A stretch of DNA of 64,000 nt. Source: Bifidobacterium magnum. Its GTDB lineage: Bacteria > Actinomycetota > Actinomycetes > Actinomycetales > Bifidobacteriaceae. The stretch spans positions 1-64,000 of the forward strand of contig NZ_JGZB01000011.1 of NCBI RefSeq assembly GCF_000741255.1, given 5' to 3'. Positions within the stretch are counted from its first letter, which is position 1, and the number at the start of each line of letters is the position of its first letter. Of this stretch, positions 55,858-64,000 are shown one piece after another. The notes under the pieces are model-generated. The model was not told where the DNA came from and did no database searches. It was given only the letters and a program-made list of their open reading frames with translations. A program made the position numbers and the translations under genes.

Positions 55858-56892
55858 ATGGCCGAAAATGAATGGCTGAACAAGGATTTTTACAAGACCC
55901 TCGGTGTCTCCAAAGACGCCACGGAAAGTGATATCACCAAGGCGTACCGCAAGCTCGCCCGCAAATATCACCCGGATATCAACAAGACCAAGGAAGCCGA
56001 AGAAAAGTTCAAGGACATTTCCGAAGCGTATGACGTGCTGAAAGACAAGGACTCGCGCCAAAAGTATGACGCGATCCGCCAGTTCAGCATGGGCGGGGCG
56101 CGCTTCGCGGGCGGCTCGGGCGACGGCGGCTTCGACGCGTCCGGATTCTCCGACATCTTTGGATCCATGTTCGGCGGCGGCGCCAACATGGGCGGCAACG
56201 GCTCCCATATCCGCTTCCAGAACGGTGGCGGCGCCAGCAACCTCAACGACATCTTCTCCATGTTCTCGGGCGGTCACGGCGGCGGTTACGCCGGCGCGGG
56301 CTACGACGACTACGGTGAAGGCGCATACGCCGGCTACCGTCCGACGCCAGCTCCGGAAGACGGCGCCGACCGCACGTCCAAGATCAAGCTCACGTTCCGC
56401 CAGGCGGTCAAGGGCGCCACAGTGTCCCTGTCCGCGGACGGCAAGAAGTTCAAGACGCATCTGCCGGCCGGCGTGAAGAACGGCCAGAAGATCCGCCTGT
56501 CCGGCAAGGGCAAGCCCGGCCAGCATGGCGGCAAGAACGGCGATCTGTACTTGAACGTGACCGTGGAACCGGACAGCAAGTTCACGATGGACGGTCTCGA
56601 CCTCGTCATGAAACTGCCCGTTACCGTGGGTCAAGCGGTGGATGGTGCCAAAATTGAGGTAACCGACCTCGACGGCAACACGGAAACCTTCAAGGTGCCC
56701 GCCGGCACCTCGAGTGGCGAACGCGTGCACATCCATGGCAAGGGCGTGCACACTACGCAAAAGAAGGGCGACCTCGTCGGCATTGTGGAAATTCACGTGC
56801 CGAACAAGCCGAGCAGCGCCGAAAAGAAGGCCGCCAAGGCCTTCGACGAAGCCTGCGGAACCTTCGCGGAAGAACTCAACAAGGATAGGTGA
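55858..56892 (+). CDS. dnaJ: DnaJ/CbpA-type co-chaperone without zinc finger
   Basis: J-domain protein that stimulates DnaK. It has 344 residues. The J domain lies at about 8-75, with [14 protein letters not shown] carrying the HPD triad. A Gly-rich region follows to about 165. Two C-terminal substrate-binding domains have [20 protein letters not shown]. The four CxxCxGxG zinc repeats of classic DnaJ are absent, so it is a type II (CbpA-like) protein. A second, zinc-bearing DnaJ is probably coded elsewhere. Confidence 0.94.
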   Translation: MAENEWLNKDFYKTLGVSKDATESDITKAYRKLARKYHPDINKTKEAEEKFKDISEAYDVLKDKDSRQKYDAIRQFSMGGARFAGGSGDGGFDASGFSDIFGSMFGGGANMGGNGSHIRFQNGGGASNLNDIFSMFSGGHGGGYAGAGYDDYGEGAYAGYRPTPAPEDGADRTSKIKLTFRQAVKGATVSLSADGKKFKTHLPAGVKNGQKIRLSGKGKPGQHGGKNGDLYLNVTVEPDSKFTMDGLDLVMKLPVTVGQAVDGAKIEVTDLDGNTETFKVPAGTSSGERVHIHGKGVHTTQKKGDLVGIVEIHVPNKPSSAEKKAAKAFDEACGTFAEELNKDR

Positions 56893-56897
56893 TCACT

Positions 56898-57512
56898 ATG
56901 GCGCGCGTAGCCCAGCAAATCCGCAGGATCTACGAAATGTGCGCCATAGCACTCGTTGCGGGCAGGGCCGATCTTGACGGTGCCGCACACGCGGGATTCG
57001 ATGTGGACCTGCCCGTATTCGCCGTAGGACAGGCGGCGGAACTCGCCAATGTGCATCCCCAAACCTTGCGCCAGTATGACCGCATGGGCATGGTGGTGCC
57101 ACAGCGCACGTCGGGCGGTGCTCGCCGCTACTCGCTGCGCGACATCGACCAGCTCAACCAGACCCAGCATTTGAGCCAGGATGACGGCATCAATATCACG
57201 GGCATCATGCGTATTCTGGCGCTGGAAAAGGAGAACCGCGAACTCAAGGCGCAGCTTGAACAGCTGTCCAAGCCTGCGGAGTCGAAAGTGTTCGCGGCCA
57301 ATATGGACGGCGATATCGTCCAGGTCCAGCGCACACGCCATATGAAGCACTGGCGTGCGCAACTGAAAACGGAACCGCGCGAACTGCCGGCCGGACCGAC
57401 TTACCGCAGCCAGGAAGCTTCAGACCGCGACCGCCAGTCGACGGATGTGAACGGCACCCCGACCAGCCGCGCGATCACGCTGTGGCGCGCGCACGAACAG
57501 CCGTACCGGTAG
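56898..57512 (+). CDS. hspR: heat-shock repressor HspR (MerR family)
   Basis: Repressor of the dnaK operon that binds the HAIR site, usually with DnaK as co-repressor. It has about 204 residues. The MerR helix-turn-helix reads VFAVGQAAELANVHPQTLRQ, followed by YDRMGMVVPQRTSGGARRYS. A coiled-coil segment follows (ALEKENRELKAQLEQL). It begins 5 bp after dnaJ; a GTG at 56889 overlapping dnaJ is also in frame. The C-terminal 70 residues are basic and polar. Confidence 0.94.
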   Translation: MARVAQQIRRIYEMCAIALVAGRADLDGAAHAGFDVDLPVFAVGQAAELANVHPQTLRQYDRMGMVVPQRTSGGARRYSLRDIDQLNQTQHLSQDDGINITGIMRILALEKENRELKAQLEQLSKPAESKVFAANMDGDIVQVQRTRHMKHWRAQLKTEPRELPAGPTYRSQEASDRDRQSTDVNGTPTSRAITLWRAHEQPYR

Positions 57513-57671
57513 CCGTATCGATCGTTAGATCGACAGCCGGCCGGTATGCGCGGCATAATCGAACAGTCGAATTCGGCCAGCGTTTCATGAATGTCGGATT
57601 TGTCATGCGTGAGGAATATGACTGAATACTTGTGTGCAAAACGGACGTGAGCACAGCAGTGCCGTCCCCGG

Positions 57672-57705
57672 TCTCGTCTTTGTGTAGGAAAGGCGAGATT
57701 TTTTT
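57672..57705 (+). terminator. terminator after hspR
   Basis: TCTCGtCTTT / AAAGgCGAGA stem followed by a run of seven T residues. Confidence 0.85.
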
Positions 57706-57752
57706 GTGCGCGGGAAACATGACAAAAATGAGTTCATTACAAGGAGTGCATT

Positions 57753-58025
57753 GTGGCTGGAGGAGCGTTCACGGCAAAAACCCGCAAATATTTGTGGTCG
57801 TTGGATGCTGTCGATTCTGTAACTCAGACTCGAATTTCTTATTCAAACGCTTTTCGCGATGATTGCATGCGCCGTTACAATGCCGGTGAATCTCCCGCTG
57901 CGATCTTCCGTGAGGCCGGACTGGATCCCAAGATCATTGGATACAAACGAGTGGAGCGCTGCATTTCGCGTTGGAAGCAGGCTTGTGCGAACAAGGTAGC
58001 CCAGCCGGTGGCTGTGGAACAGTAG
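57753..58025 (+). CDS. small helix-turn-helix protein, function unknown
   Basis: A 90-residue basic protein with a GTG start 6 bp after AAGGAG and its own terminators on both sides. Residues 30-80 (YSNAFRDDCMRRYNAGESP, AIFREAGLDPKIIGYKRVER) resemble the helix-turn-helix of transposase OrfA proteins and of small conserved proteins I recall from Firmicutes with an IFREAG..GYKRIER pattern. No transposase partner follows, so it may be a domesticated fragment or a stand-alone regulator. Membership is inference. Confidence 0.75.
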   Translation: MAGGAFTAKTRKYLWSLDAVDSVTQTRISYSNAFRDDCMRRYNAGESPAAIFREAGLDPKIIGYKRVERCISRWKQACANKVAQPVAVEQ

Positions 58026-58068
58026 TCCAGACCAACCTGCGTTCCCAACTGCAGTACCAACAATAGAA

Positions 58069-58117
58069 ACAGGGTCGGTGTTAGGTAATTCGCTTACGTA
58101 ACACCGGTCCTGTTTTT
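58069..58117 (+). terminator. terminator of the small HTH gene
   Basis: ACAGG.CGGTGTTA / TAACACCG.CCTGT arms with a 15-nt loop and a TTTTT tail. Confidence 0.88.
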
Positions 58118-58165
58118 GTATTTTCGATTGGCTACAGTGATGATCGGATACGCAAAGGAGAGCAT

Positions 58166-58858
58166 ATGAACTTACCGCTGAAAGCCGTGTTCTGGGACAT
58201 GGACGGCACGTTGATCGATTCCGAACCGTTGTGGCATGCGGGAGAAATGAAAATCGCCGCGGATCATAGCGGATATTGGGATGAGGACTTGGCGTGGGCC
58301 GGTTCCGGCACTCCCGTTCCCGACGTAGCGCGCCGCATGATCGAACAAGGCTGCAAGCTTCCAGCCGAGGAAATTGGCGAACAGTTGATCCAGTATGTGA
58401 CGGACGCGGAAATGCTGTCGCTGCCGTGGACTCCTGGCGTGCTCGATGTGCTTATTTCGTTGCGTGACGCGGGCGTTCCGTCCGTACTCGTCACGTCCTC
58501 TCCGCGCGAGCTCGCGGAAAATTTGATTGCGCAGGCGCCTACGGGCTGCTTCGTGGACTATGTGTGTGGCGACGACGAAGTGACGAAGAAGCCGGATCCG
58601 GAGCCGTATCAGTTGGCGGCGCGCAAGCTCGGGATTGATCCCGCCGACACGGACGCCATGGCGTCCACCGTGGCCATTGAAGATTCCATCAGCGGACTGC
58701 GTGCGGCGGCGGCTTCGGGCGCCACGACGATCTGCCAGACCGCGTTCATGCGCGAAGACCAGTCCGACGGCCCGCAGTTCGCCTCGATCGACGGCTATGA
58801 CGGCGTGGACGCCATGCTGCTCGCCACCTTCGTGATGGCGCGCAAAAGCGGCAAGTAA
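58166..58858 (+). CDS. HAD-superfamily phosphatase (beta-phosphoglucomutase-like)
   Basis: Cytoplasmic hydrolase of 230 residues. Motif I is FWDMDGTLIDSEPLWH (nucleophile Asp, general acid Asp two residues on), motif II is SVLVTSSPRELAE, motif III Lys is in VTKKPDPEPYQ, and motif IV is AIEDSISGLRAAAASG. Of the GPH/PGMB subgroup; the substrate is probably a small sugar phosphate. AAAGGAGAGC precedes the ATG. Confidence 0.92.
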   Translation: MNLPLKAVFWDMDGTLIDSEPLWHAGEMKIAADHSGYWDEDLAWAGSGTPVPDVARRMIEQGCKLPAEEIGEQLIQYVTDAEMLSLPWTPGVLDVLISLRDAGVPSVLVTSSPRELAENLIAQAPTGCFVDYVCGDDEVTKKPDPEPYQLAARKLGIDPADTDAMASTVAIEDSISGLRAAAASGATTICQTAFMREDQSDGPQFASIDGYDGVDAMLLATFVMARKSGK

Positions 58859-59524
58859 TTACTTTTTGTAAGGAACAAGCGTCCCGCGGGCACGATATTC
58901 CACGGGCGTGAATTCCACCGAACCCTTGGGGTAGGGTTTGCCTGACAGCACCTCGACCATGACTTCCACCGCGCGCCGGCAGGTGGCGTTGGGATTCATG
59001 GGCATCTCGTCGGGACGCAACCGGCCGGCCATGCTCGGATTGCCCGCGGCCGCGCACACCATAAGCGAGACGTCCTCGGGCACGCGAAGTCCACGTTCCG
59101 TCAATCCCATCGTGAGCGGTGAGGCCGTGGAAGCCGACGACTCCACAATCGCCAACGAAATCTTGGGATCGGCGGCGAACGCCTCGTCGAGCATGAGACG
59201 GATGTCGGCCATCGTGTCGCGTGCGGTAAACCCTACCGTCAGCTCAATGCCGAGTTCCTCGCAATAGTCGCGAATCGATTCGGCAATGCGAACAATGAAA
59301 TTGGAGCCGTCCACGAAGGCCGGCGCGACCAAACCCGTGAGCAAAATATGGCGATGGCCCAACGCATAGGCCTTGTCAAGCATGTTGCGCGCCATGCCCT
59401 CGAAATCCGAATCCACCGAATATACGGCTTCGCGATTGACAGGAATGCCGATGCTGACCACGGGAATCGGCAGTGTCGCGTCAATGTGCTTGCGCCCTCG
59501 GCTGTGATCCATGATCGCGCCAAC
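58859..59524 (-). pseudogene. LacI-family regulator, 5' half missing
   Basis: Only the effector-binding half of a LacI-type repressor remains. About 220 residues are recognisable, from near GAIMDHSRGRK to the C-terminus RARGTLVPYKK, including LRVPEDVSLMVCAAAG. The DNA-binding domain and hinge are gone. The frame continues into antisense sequence of the GH31 remnant up to 59650, which cannot be native. The break is near 59520-59530. Confidence 0.88.
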
Positions 59525-61450
59525 ACTTTGAACTTGCCCGCGTTCCAAATTGAACTTACGGCTCCCGCCGAAGGTGTGATCCGCGTACGTGCCACGCATT
59601 GGGCCGGCGCCATTCCCGAGCCGGGATTCCCGCTCAACACTGATCCCCATGAAGGCAAGGGCCGCGATTATGTGACAGTTAGCGCTGAAGGCAATGGTGA
59701 TGGCGAACTTGGCGAGCCGGGCGCCAGCGTCACGCTTGCGTCGGGCGGCCTGTCCGCAACGGTCGTCAAAGGATCGCCCTGGAATCTGACATTCCGCGGA
59801 GCGGATGGCCGCGAATTGACACGCTCGTTCGGCAAATCGCTGGCGCGTTTCGCACTGAACTCGCTATCCACGGTTGCCGCACAGCCTGTCGGAGAGTTCG
59901 GTGTCACGACCACGAGACTGGCGTACGACGAATCTGCGGTATTCACCTCGATCCAGCTGTCGCTGGGAGTGGGCGAGACCGTATACGGCATGGGGGAGCG
60001 GTTCGGCGCGTTTGTCAAGAACGGCCAGACTATCGACATCTGGAATGAGGACGGCGGTACCGCCTCCGAGCAGGGATACAAAGATATTCCGTTCTATATG
60101 ACGTCGCGTGGCTACGGAGTGCTCGTCAACAACCGCGGCCATGTCTCGTTCGAAGTGGGCACGGAAAATACGGAAACTGTACAGTTCTCCGTTCCGGGAG
60201 AAGAGATCGATTTCTGTATTATTTACGGACCGACTCCGAAAGAAATTCTCAACCGCTACACGGCCCTGGTCGGGCGTCCCGCCGACGTTCCGGCATGGAG
60301 CTACGGACTGTGGCTTACGACGTCGTTCACTACTGAATATGATGACGCGACAGTCAACTCGTTTATTGAGGGCATGGAAGATCGTGGCATTCCGTTAAGC
60401 GCGTTCCATTACGACTGCTTCTGGATGCGCGGTTTCCGCTGGACCGATTTCGAATGGGATACGCGTTTCTTCGACGATGTGGAAGGAACGCTGGGCAAAC
60501 TGCATTCCGATCATGGACTCCATGTGTGCGCATGGGTCAACCCCTACATTGCACAAGCCGGCACCATGTTCCGCGAGGGCAAGGAGCGCGGGTATTTGGT
60601 CAAGAAGGCCGACGGCGCGATTTGGCAGTCGGACTTGTGGCAAGCCGGCATGGCGCAGTCGTTGCGCGGCGGATTGTCGCTGACGTCTTCGGGATTCGGA
60701 TTCTGAAGCCATGATATTGGCGGATTCGAGGGCGCGTTCCCGGATCCGGCCGTGTACAAGCGCTGGTTCGCGTTCGGCATGCTGGGTTCGCATTCGCGTC
60801 TGCATGGTTCGACTGCGTATCGCGTGCCCTGGCTATTCGACGAGGCCGACGAGGCCGCCGGCAACGAGCTGGTTCCCGGGCAGACGGCCGTGGATGTGGT
60901 GCGCCAGTTCACGCGCTTGAAACTGTCGTTGATGCCGTATCTGTATGAGGTGGGCTTGCTGCCGCACCGTACGGGCATTCCCGTAATGCGGTCGATGTTC
61001 ATGGAATTCCCCGATGATCCGGCTTGCCGTACGCTAGACCGCCAGTACATGCTGGGTCCGTCGCTGCTTGTGGCGCCTGTGTTCACCTATTCAGGCGAGG
61101 TGGAGTATTATCTACCGGCCGGCCGCTGGACGAACTGGTTCACGGGTGAAGTAGTGGATACCGACGCCGGCTGTTGGCGCCATGAAACGCACGCGTTCGA
61201 TTCGGTGCCGCTGTGGGTGCGGTCGGGATCGATTATCGTGACGAATCCGGAGGCCATGCATCCCGACTACGATTATGCGGACGATCCGCTTGTGCGCGTG
61301 TATCTGGACGAGAAAGCGGGTTCCGTGGCCGATGCGACGGTGACGCGCATGGATGGTACATCAGTGCGGTTCCATGCCGAGCGTCTCGCGGACGGTTCCG
61401 TGGATGTGACGCGTTCCGATGGGGCGCCCGTTCGCGTGGAGGCGTGCTGA
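59525..61450 (+). pseudogene. GH31 alpha-xylosidase/alpha-glucosidase, decayed
   Basis: YicI-like family 31 glycosidase with three lesions. The 5' end is missing: recognisable sequence starts near LNLPAFQIELTAPAEG at 59528, fused to the LacI remnant. About 100 codons are lost near 60650-60660 between DLWQAGM and SLRGGLSL, which in E. coli YicI would hold both catalytic aspartates. The conserved Trp of GFGFWSHDIGGFEG is a TGA stop (60704-60706). The frame then continues intact to 61450. Confidence 0.93.
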
Positions 61451-61478
61451 CAGTTCTTGACGCTTTACGCTCCGCTTT

Positions 61479-61546
61479 GGCTTCCCCTTCTGCATTTTGA
61501 GACGTGAACCGCGGCGTGTCTGTCTCATTTTGCAGAAGGGGAAGCC
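61479..61546. repeat. dispersed palindromic element, copy 3
   Basis: The longest copy: outer arms GGCTTCCCCTTCTGCA and TGCAGAAGGGGAAGCC are perfect, the inner arms are TGAGAC / GTCTCA, and the loop has CCGCGGCGTGTCT. It lies right after the GH31 pseudogene. Confidence 0.8.
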
Positions 61547-61580
61547 ATTTTTGTGCTCTTGACCTTGTCTTTGGCTTGTT

Positions 61581-61632
61581 CCTCTGCATTTTGAGACGTG
61601 AACCGCGGCGTGTCCGTCGCAAAATGCAGAAG
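61581..61632. repeat. dispersed palindromic element, copy 4
   Basis: CTCTGCATTTTGAGAC and GTCGCAAAATGCAGAAG arms around GTGAACCGCGGCGTGTCC, same orientation as copy 3, about 100 bp away. Confidence 0.78.
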
Positions 61633-61706
61633 AAGAAATAAGGAATAAGGAAAGCGTAAGAAAAAGAAAAGGGCCACTGCGGTGGAATGAATGCAGTGGC
61701 CCCAAG

Positions 61707-61779
61707 TGGAGCTAAGGAGATTCGAACTCCTGACCCTCTCCATGCCATGGAGATGCGCTACCAGCTGCGCCATAGCCCC
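61707..61779 (-). tRNA. tRNA-Ala (anticodon GGC)
   Basis: A 73-nt cloverleaf on the minus strand: GGGGCTA/TAGCTCC acceptor (with a mispair), anticodon loop ATGGCAT between TCTCC and GGAGA, T arm AGGAGTTCGAATCTCCT. Confidence 0.96.
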
Positions 61780-61817
61780 AAACTGTTTGTGATTATAGTC
61801 AACAGGTGTCGACTTCG

Positions 61818-61890
61818 TGGAGCTGATGGTAATCGAAACCACGACCTCTTCGATGCGAACGAAGCGCTCTACCAACTGAGCTACAGCCCC
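61818..61890 (-). tRNA. tRNA-Ala (anticodon CGC)
   Basis: A 73-nt cloverleaf on the minus strand: acceptor GGGGCTG/CAGCTCC, D arm GCTCAGTTGGTAGAGC, anticodon loop TTCGCAT between CTTCG and CGAAG, T arm GTGGTTTCGATTACCAT. It precedes tRNA-Ala(GGC) by 38 bp. Confidence 0.94.
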
Positions 61891-61990
61891 AAAGGTTTGG
61901 TTATCTTGCGACAACTCGACCTACACTAGTCCAACCTCTGCCCGAATGCAAATATGTGGCACACATAATTGCGTGTCGCGAACAAAAATT

Positions 61991-62704
61991 TTAATTTTCC
62001 TCTTCCTCAACTGCCGATTCGGCCGCCACATGCGCGCCGGTCGGCTTCTTTTTGCCCATTTTGGCCTTGACGAGACCGATAATCGTTGGCAGCAGCGAAA
62101 TGACGAGGATGCCCACAATCACGAGCTCGAAATTGTCTTGCACGACGGGAATGTTGCCGAAGAAGTAGCCGAGCAGCGTGAACAGTGTGGACCAGCACAG
62201 GCCGCCAAGCACGGAGAATGGCGTGAATCGGCTCCAACGCATGCCCGTAATGCCCGAAATGAACGGCATGAACGTACGGATGAACGGGAAGAATCGGCCC
62301 AGGAACACGGCAAGCGGACCCCACCTGTTGATCATGCCCTCGGTTTTCGCCAGACGTTCCGGAGTCATGGCTTTTACTTTGCCCGATTCGACAATGCGGC
62401 GTCCGAAGAAGTGGCCGATGAAATAGTTGCACTGGTCGCCAATAATCGGAGCGAGCCAGACCACGGGAAGCAGCGCGGCAAGCGGCAGCGCGGACTTGCC
62501 GGTCACGGCGTCGGGCGCCGCGAAGAAACCGGCTGCGAACAGCAGCGAGTCGCCGGGCAGGAACGGGAAGAAGACGACACCGGTTTCCACGAATACGATC
62601 AAGAAAATGAATCCGAGTGTCGGGGCCACGCCCATGGCAATCCAACTGGCGATGGCGGTACGCGGATCTTTTAGCAATTCCGCAAGAAAATGAATGATTC
62701 CCAT
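61991..62704 (-). CDS. DedA-family membrane protein
   Basis: DedA/VTT-domain integral membrane protein of 237 residues with about five hydrophobic segments. Family marks: FLPGDSLLFAAGFFA near 47-62, GDQCNYFIGHFFGRRI, and the conserved FLGRFFPFIRTFMPFISG with its essential Arg. Members act in lipid-carrier (undecaprenyl phosphate or phospholipid) flipping. The tail is acidic. The gene is intact, although the zones on both sides are decayed. Confidence 0.93.
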   Translation of the reverse strand: MGIIHFLAELLKDPRTAIASWIAMGVAPTLGFIFLIVFVETGVVFFPFLPGDSLLFAAGFFAAPDAVTGKSALPLAALLPVVWLAPIIGDQCNYFIGHFFGRRIVESGKVKAMTPERLAKTEGMINRWGPLAVFLGRFFPFIRTFMPFISGITGMRWSRFTPFSVLGGLCWSTLFTLLGYFFGNIPVVQDNFELVIVGILVISLLPTIIGLVKAKMGKKKPTGAHVAAESAVEEEEN

Positions 62705-62849
62705 AAAAATCCCTCTACCACGTCGACCGCGCTATATATCAGTGAACCGCGGTACGTTGCGTGAAACTGATGTCACCTTACCAGCAGGCGTATCTATTTA
62801 CCATGCAATGTACAAAAGGTAGAGGGATGAGGAGATGGATTGTTAAGTA

Positions 62850-63060
62850 TTACCAGCCGGAATTCGCGTTGACGTAAGTCGGCTGCTCGATTTCGCCGTA
62901 GCCGCCATATTTTTTGAATCCCCAGAGCAAGACGAGCGATTTGGCGTACGCCACCCAAGCGAAACCGAAAATGAGCATGAGCACACGGATGAACGGTACG
63001 ACCCACGCCAAGGTGAGGGACACCAAATCAATGCCGACCAAGGTGAGTGAGCGCGGGAAC
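62850..63060 (-). pseudogene. C-terminal remnant of a membrane protein
   Basis: About 70 residues with one or two hydrophobic segments (SLTLAWVVPFIRVLMLIFGF) and a polar tail ending YVNANSGW. I do not recognise the family. The frame runs on to 63089 but there overlaps the GH42 remnant on the other strand, so the 5' part is probably lost. It could instead be a short native gene with an unrecognised start. Confidence 0.5.
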
Positions 63061-63064
63061 GCGC

Positions 63065-63649
63065 ACCACGGCTGACAATATTGCCGCATATGTCAACCAG
63101 GGTGGCGTGTTCCTCACGGGATACATGACAGGCATGCATGACGAGAACGATCTGATAGTGACGGGCGGATATCCGGGATATTTGCGCGAATTGTGCGGCA
63201 TATGGGTCGAGGAGATCGACGCATATGCGGACGGCGAGCGCATCCCCGTCACGTTTGCGGACGGAACCGGCGCCCACGGGCAGATGGTGGCCAGCATTGT
63301 CGAACTCGAAGGAGCGCGGTCGCTCGCACAGTACGGCGGCACATCGTTTTATGCGGGAACGCCGGCCGTGACCGTGCGCCACACGGGCCGCGGCGCCGCA
63401 TATTATGTGGGCACCGCGCTCGACAACGCCGCGATGGGACATCTCGTCGACACGATAGCCCGCGAGTATCATATTGATACGGTCGAATCCGCCGAAGATG
63501 TGGAAATCGTGAGGCGCCATAGCGAAGATGGCGGCGAAATGTTTATCGTGCTCAACACATGCGCCGAACCGCGCACCATGGTGAACCCGTATACGGGCCA
63601 ACCGCTTGCGTTGGACGCGTTCGACGTGCGCATATTGACGCGCCAGTAG
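63065..63649 (+). pseudogene. GH42 beta-galactosidase, C-terminal remnant
   Basis: About 195 residues matching the trimerisation and C-terminal beta domains of GH42 enzymes: NIAAYVNQGGVFLTGYMTG, GGYPGYLRELCGIWVEEID, GRGAAYYVGTALDN and LDAFDVRILTRQ at the end. The whole catalytic barrel is missing. The 5' break near 63060 abuts a minus-strand gene remnant. Confidence 0.85.
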
Positions 63650-63682
63650 TCGATAATGGTGTGATCACGGGGCGGATCCCCG

Positions 63683-63963
63683 TTTGCTCACATTGGATAC
63701 GGGCTTGGGTGGCGCGCTGTTCCTTAACGGCAAGATTCGCCGTGGCCGTGTTCAATGTGGTCGTTACCGTCGATCCGCAGGCCGTGCTGATCGGCGGCAG
63801 CGTCAGCTGCGAGCCCGCGCTTATTCCGATGATCGAGGACGAGCTCAATAAAAACGAGAATTGGAAAGATTTCAAAACCGACATCAAGCGCTGCCGTTAC
63901 AGTGCCAACGCCGGTCTGATCGGCGCGTATTACGCGTGGACGACGGAAGCGGTCGCGCGCTAA
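63683..63963 (+). pseudogene. ROK-family sugar kinase, two out-of-frame pieces
   Basis: LLTLDTGLGGALFLNGKIRRG (as LLTLDTGLGGALF and LNGKIRRG), the ATP-binding core of ROK kinases, is read in one frame up to about 63740. From about 63745 the C-terminal part NVVVTVDPQAVLIGGSVS to WTTEAVAR is read in another. Roughly 100 codons between them and the whole N-terminus are absent. Confidence 0.8.
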
Positions 63964-64000
63964 GTTCAGTTTGTCATGCTTTCGCGCTGCGAGAGCGTCA

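Noticed and set aside
62843..63601. 252-residue minus-strand frame covering the GH42 remnant
   Set aside because: It is the antisense of GH42-like codons and shows no protein-family feature; the plus-strand reading is clearly GH42.

Overview
The window is a contiguous stretch of an actinobacterial chromosome around the replication origin. It is most likely from a Bifidobacteriaceae genome (Bifidobacterium or a close relative). The evidence is the origin order trxB-parB-parA-rsmG-jag-yidC-yidD-rnpA-rpmH / dnaA-dnaN-recF-DUF721-gyrB-gyrA-DUF3566, the DUF3073 protein, the HspR/HAIR-controlled dnaK-grpE-dnaJ-hspR operon, a PEP carboxylase of the size usual in that family, and moderately GC-rich coding sequence. 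I cannot name the species.

Layout. 0.2-7.2 kb: the left origin arm, all on the minus strand (thioredoxin reductase, chromosome partition, 16S rRNA methylation, membrane protein insertion, RNase P protein, L34). 7.2-9.9 kb: dnaA flanked by two DnaA-box clusters; the dnaA-dnaN gap is the likely oriC. 9.9-18.3 kb: the plus-strand replication arm. 18.3-24 kb: housekeeping and membrane genes (VanZ/RDD protein, hemolysin-III protein, glutamate dehydrogenase, MFS exporter, MscL). 24-40 kb: an L-arabinose / arabino-oligosaccharide region with a GH43 enzyme, araA-araD-araB, a sugar porter, a LacI regulator, two ABC permeases, a solute-binding lipoprotein and a GH51 arabinofuranosidase. It is interrupted by a 2-hydroxyacid dehydrogenase and two tRNA genes. 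40-53 kb: a metalloprotease-like protein, Dps, DUF3073, trpS, a ThrE-type exporter, ppc, malQ and a HAD phosphatase. 53-58.9 kb: the HspR heat-shock operon, a small helix-turn-helix protein and a second HAD phosphatase. 58.9-64 kb: a zone of gene decay around a DedA gene and two tRNA-Ala genes, holding remnants of a LacI regulator, a GH31 alpha-xylosidase, a membrane protein, a GH42 beta-galactosidase and a ROK kinase.

How the genes work together. The arabinose genes form a plausible route: extracellular or imported arabinosides are cut by the GH43 and GH51 enzymes, oligomers enter by the ABC importer, free arabinose enters by the porter, and AraA-AraB-AraD convert it to xylulose-5-phosphate. 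Two operator families lie upstream of these genes: TACAACGTTGTA-like sites (four before the GH51 gene, one before the GH43 gene) and TGTGAACGTTAACA-like sites (before araB, the porter, the GH51 gene and, in a variant form, the GH43 gene). This suggests control by one local and one global LacI-type regulator.

The least explained structures are: a roughly 500-bp array of inverted and tandem repeats (71-bp higher-order period) in the 1.35-kb gap between ppc and malQ, with a matching pair of motif units 17 kb away; a dispersed palindromic element present four times, whose core CGGCGTGTY occurs in at least nine intergenic places; a one-base frame break in a G6 tract at the start of araB; an MFS gene whose expected ATG reads ACG; and two decay events in which a divergent gene pair seems to have lost both 5' ends together with the promoter between them. 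I saw no CRISPR array, rRNA, intact insertion sequence or prophage.
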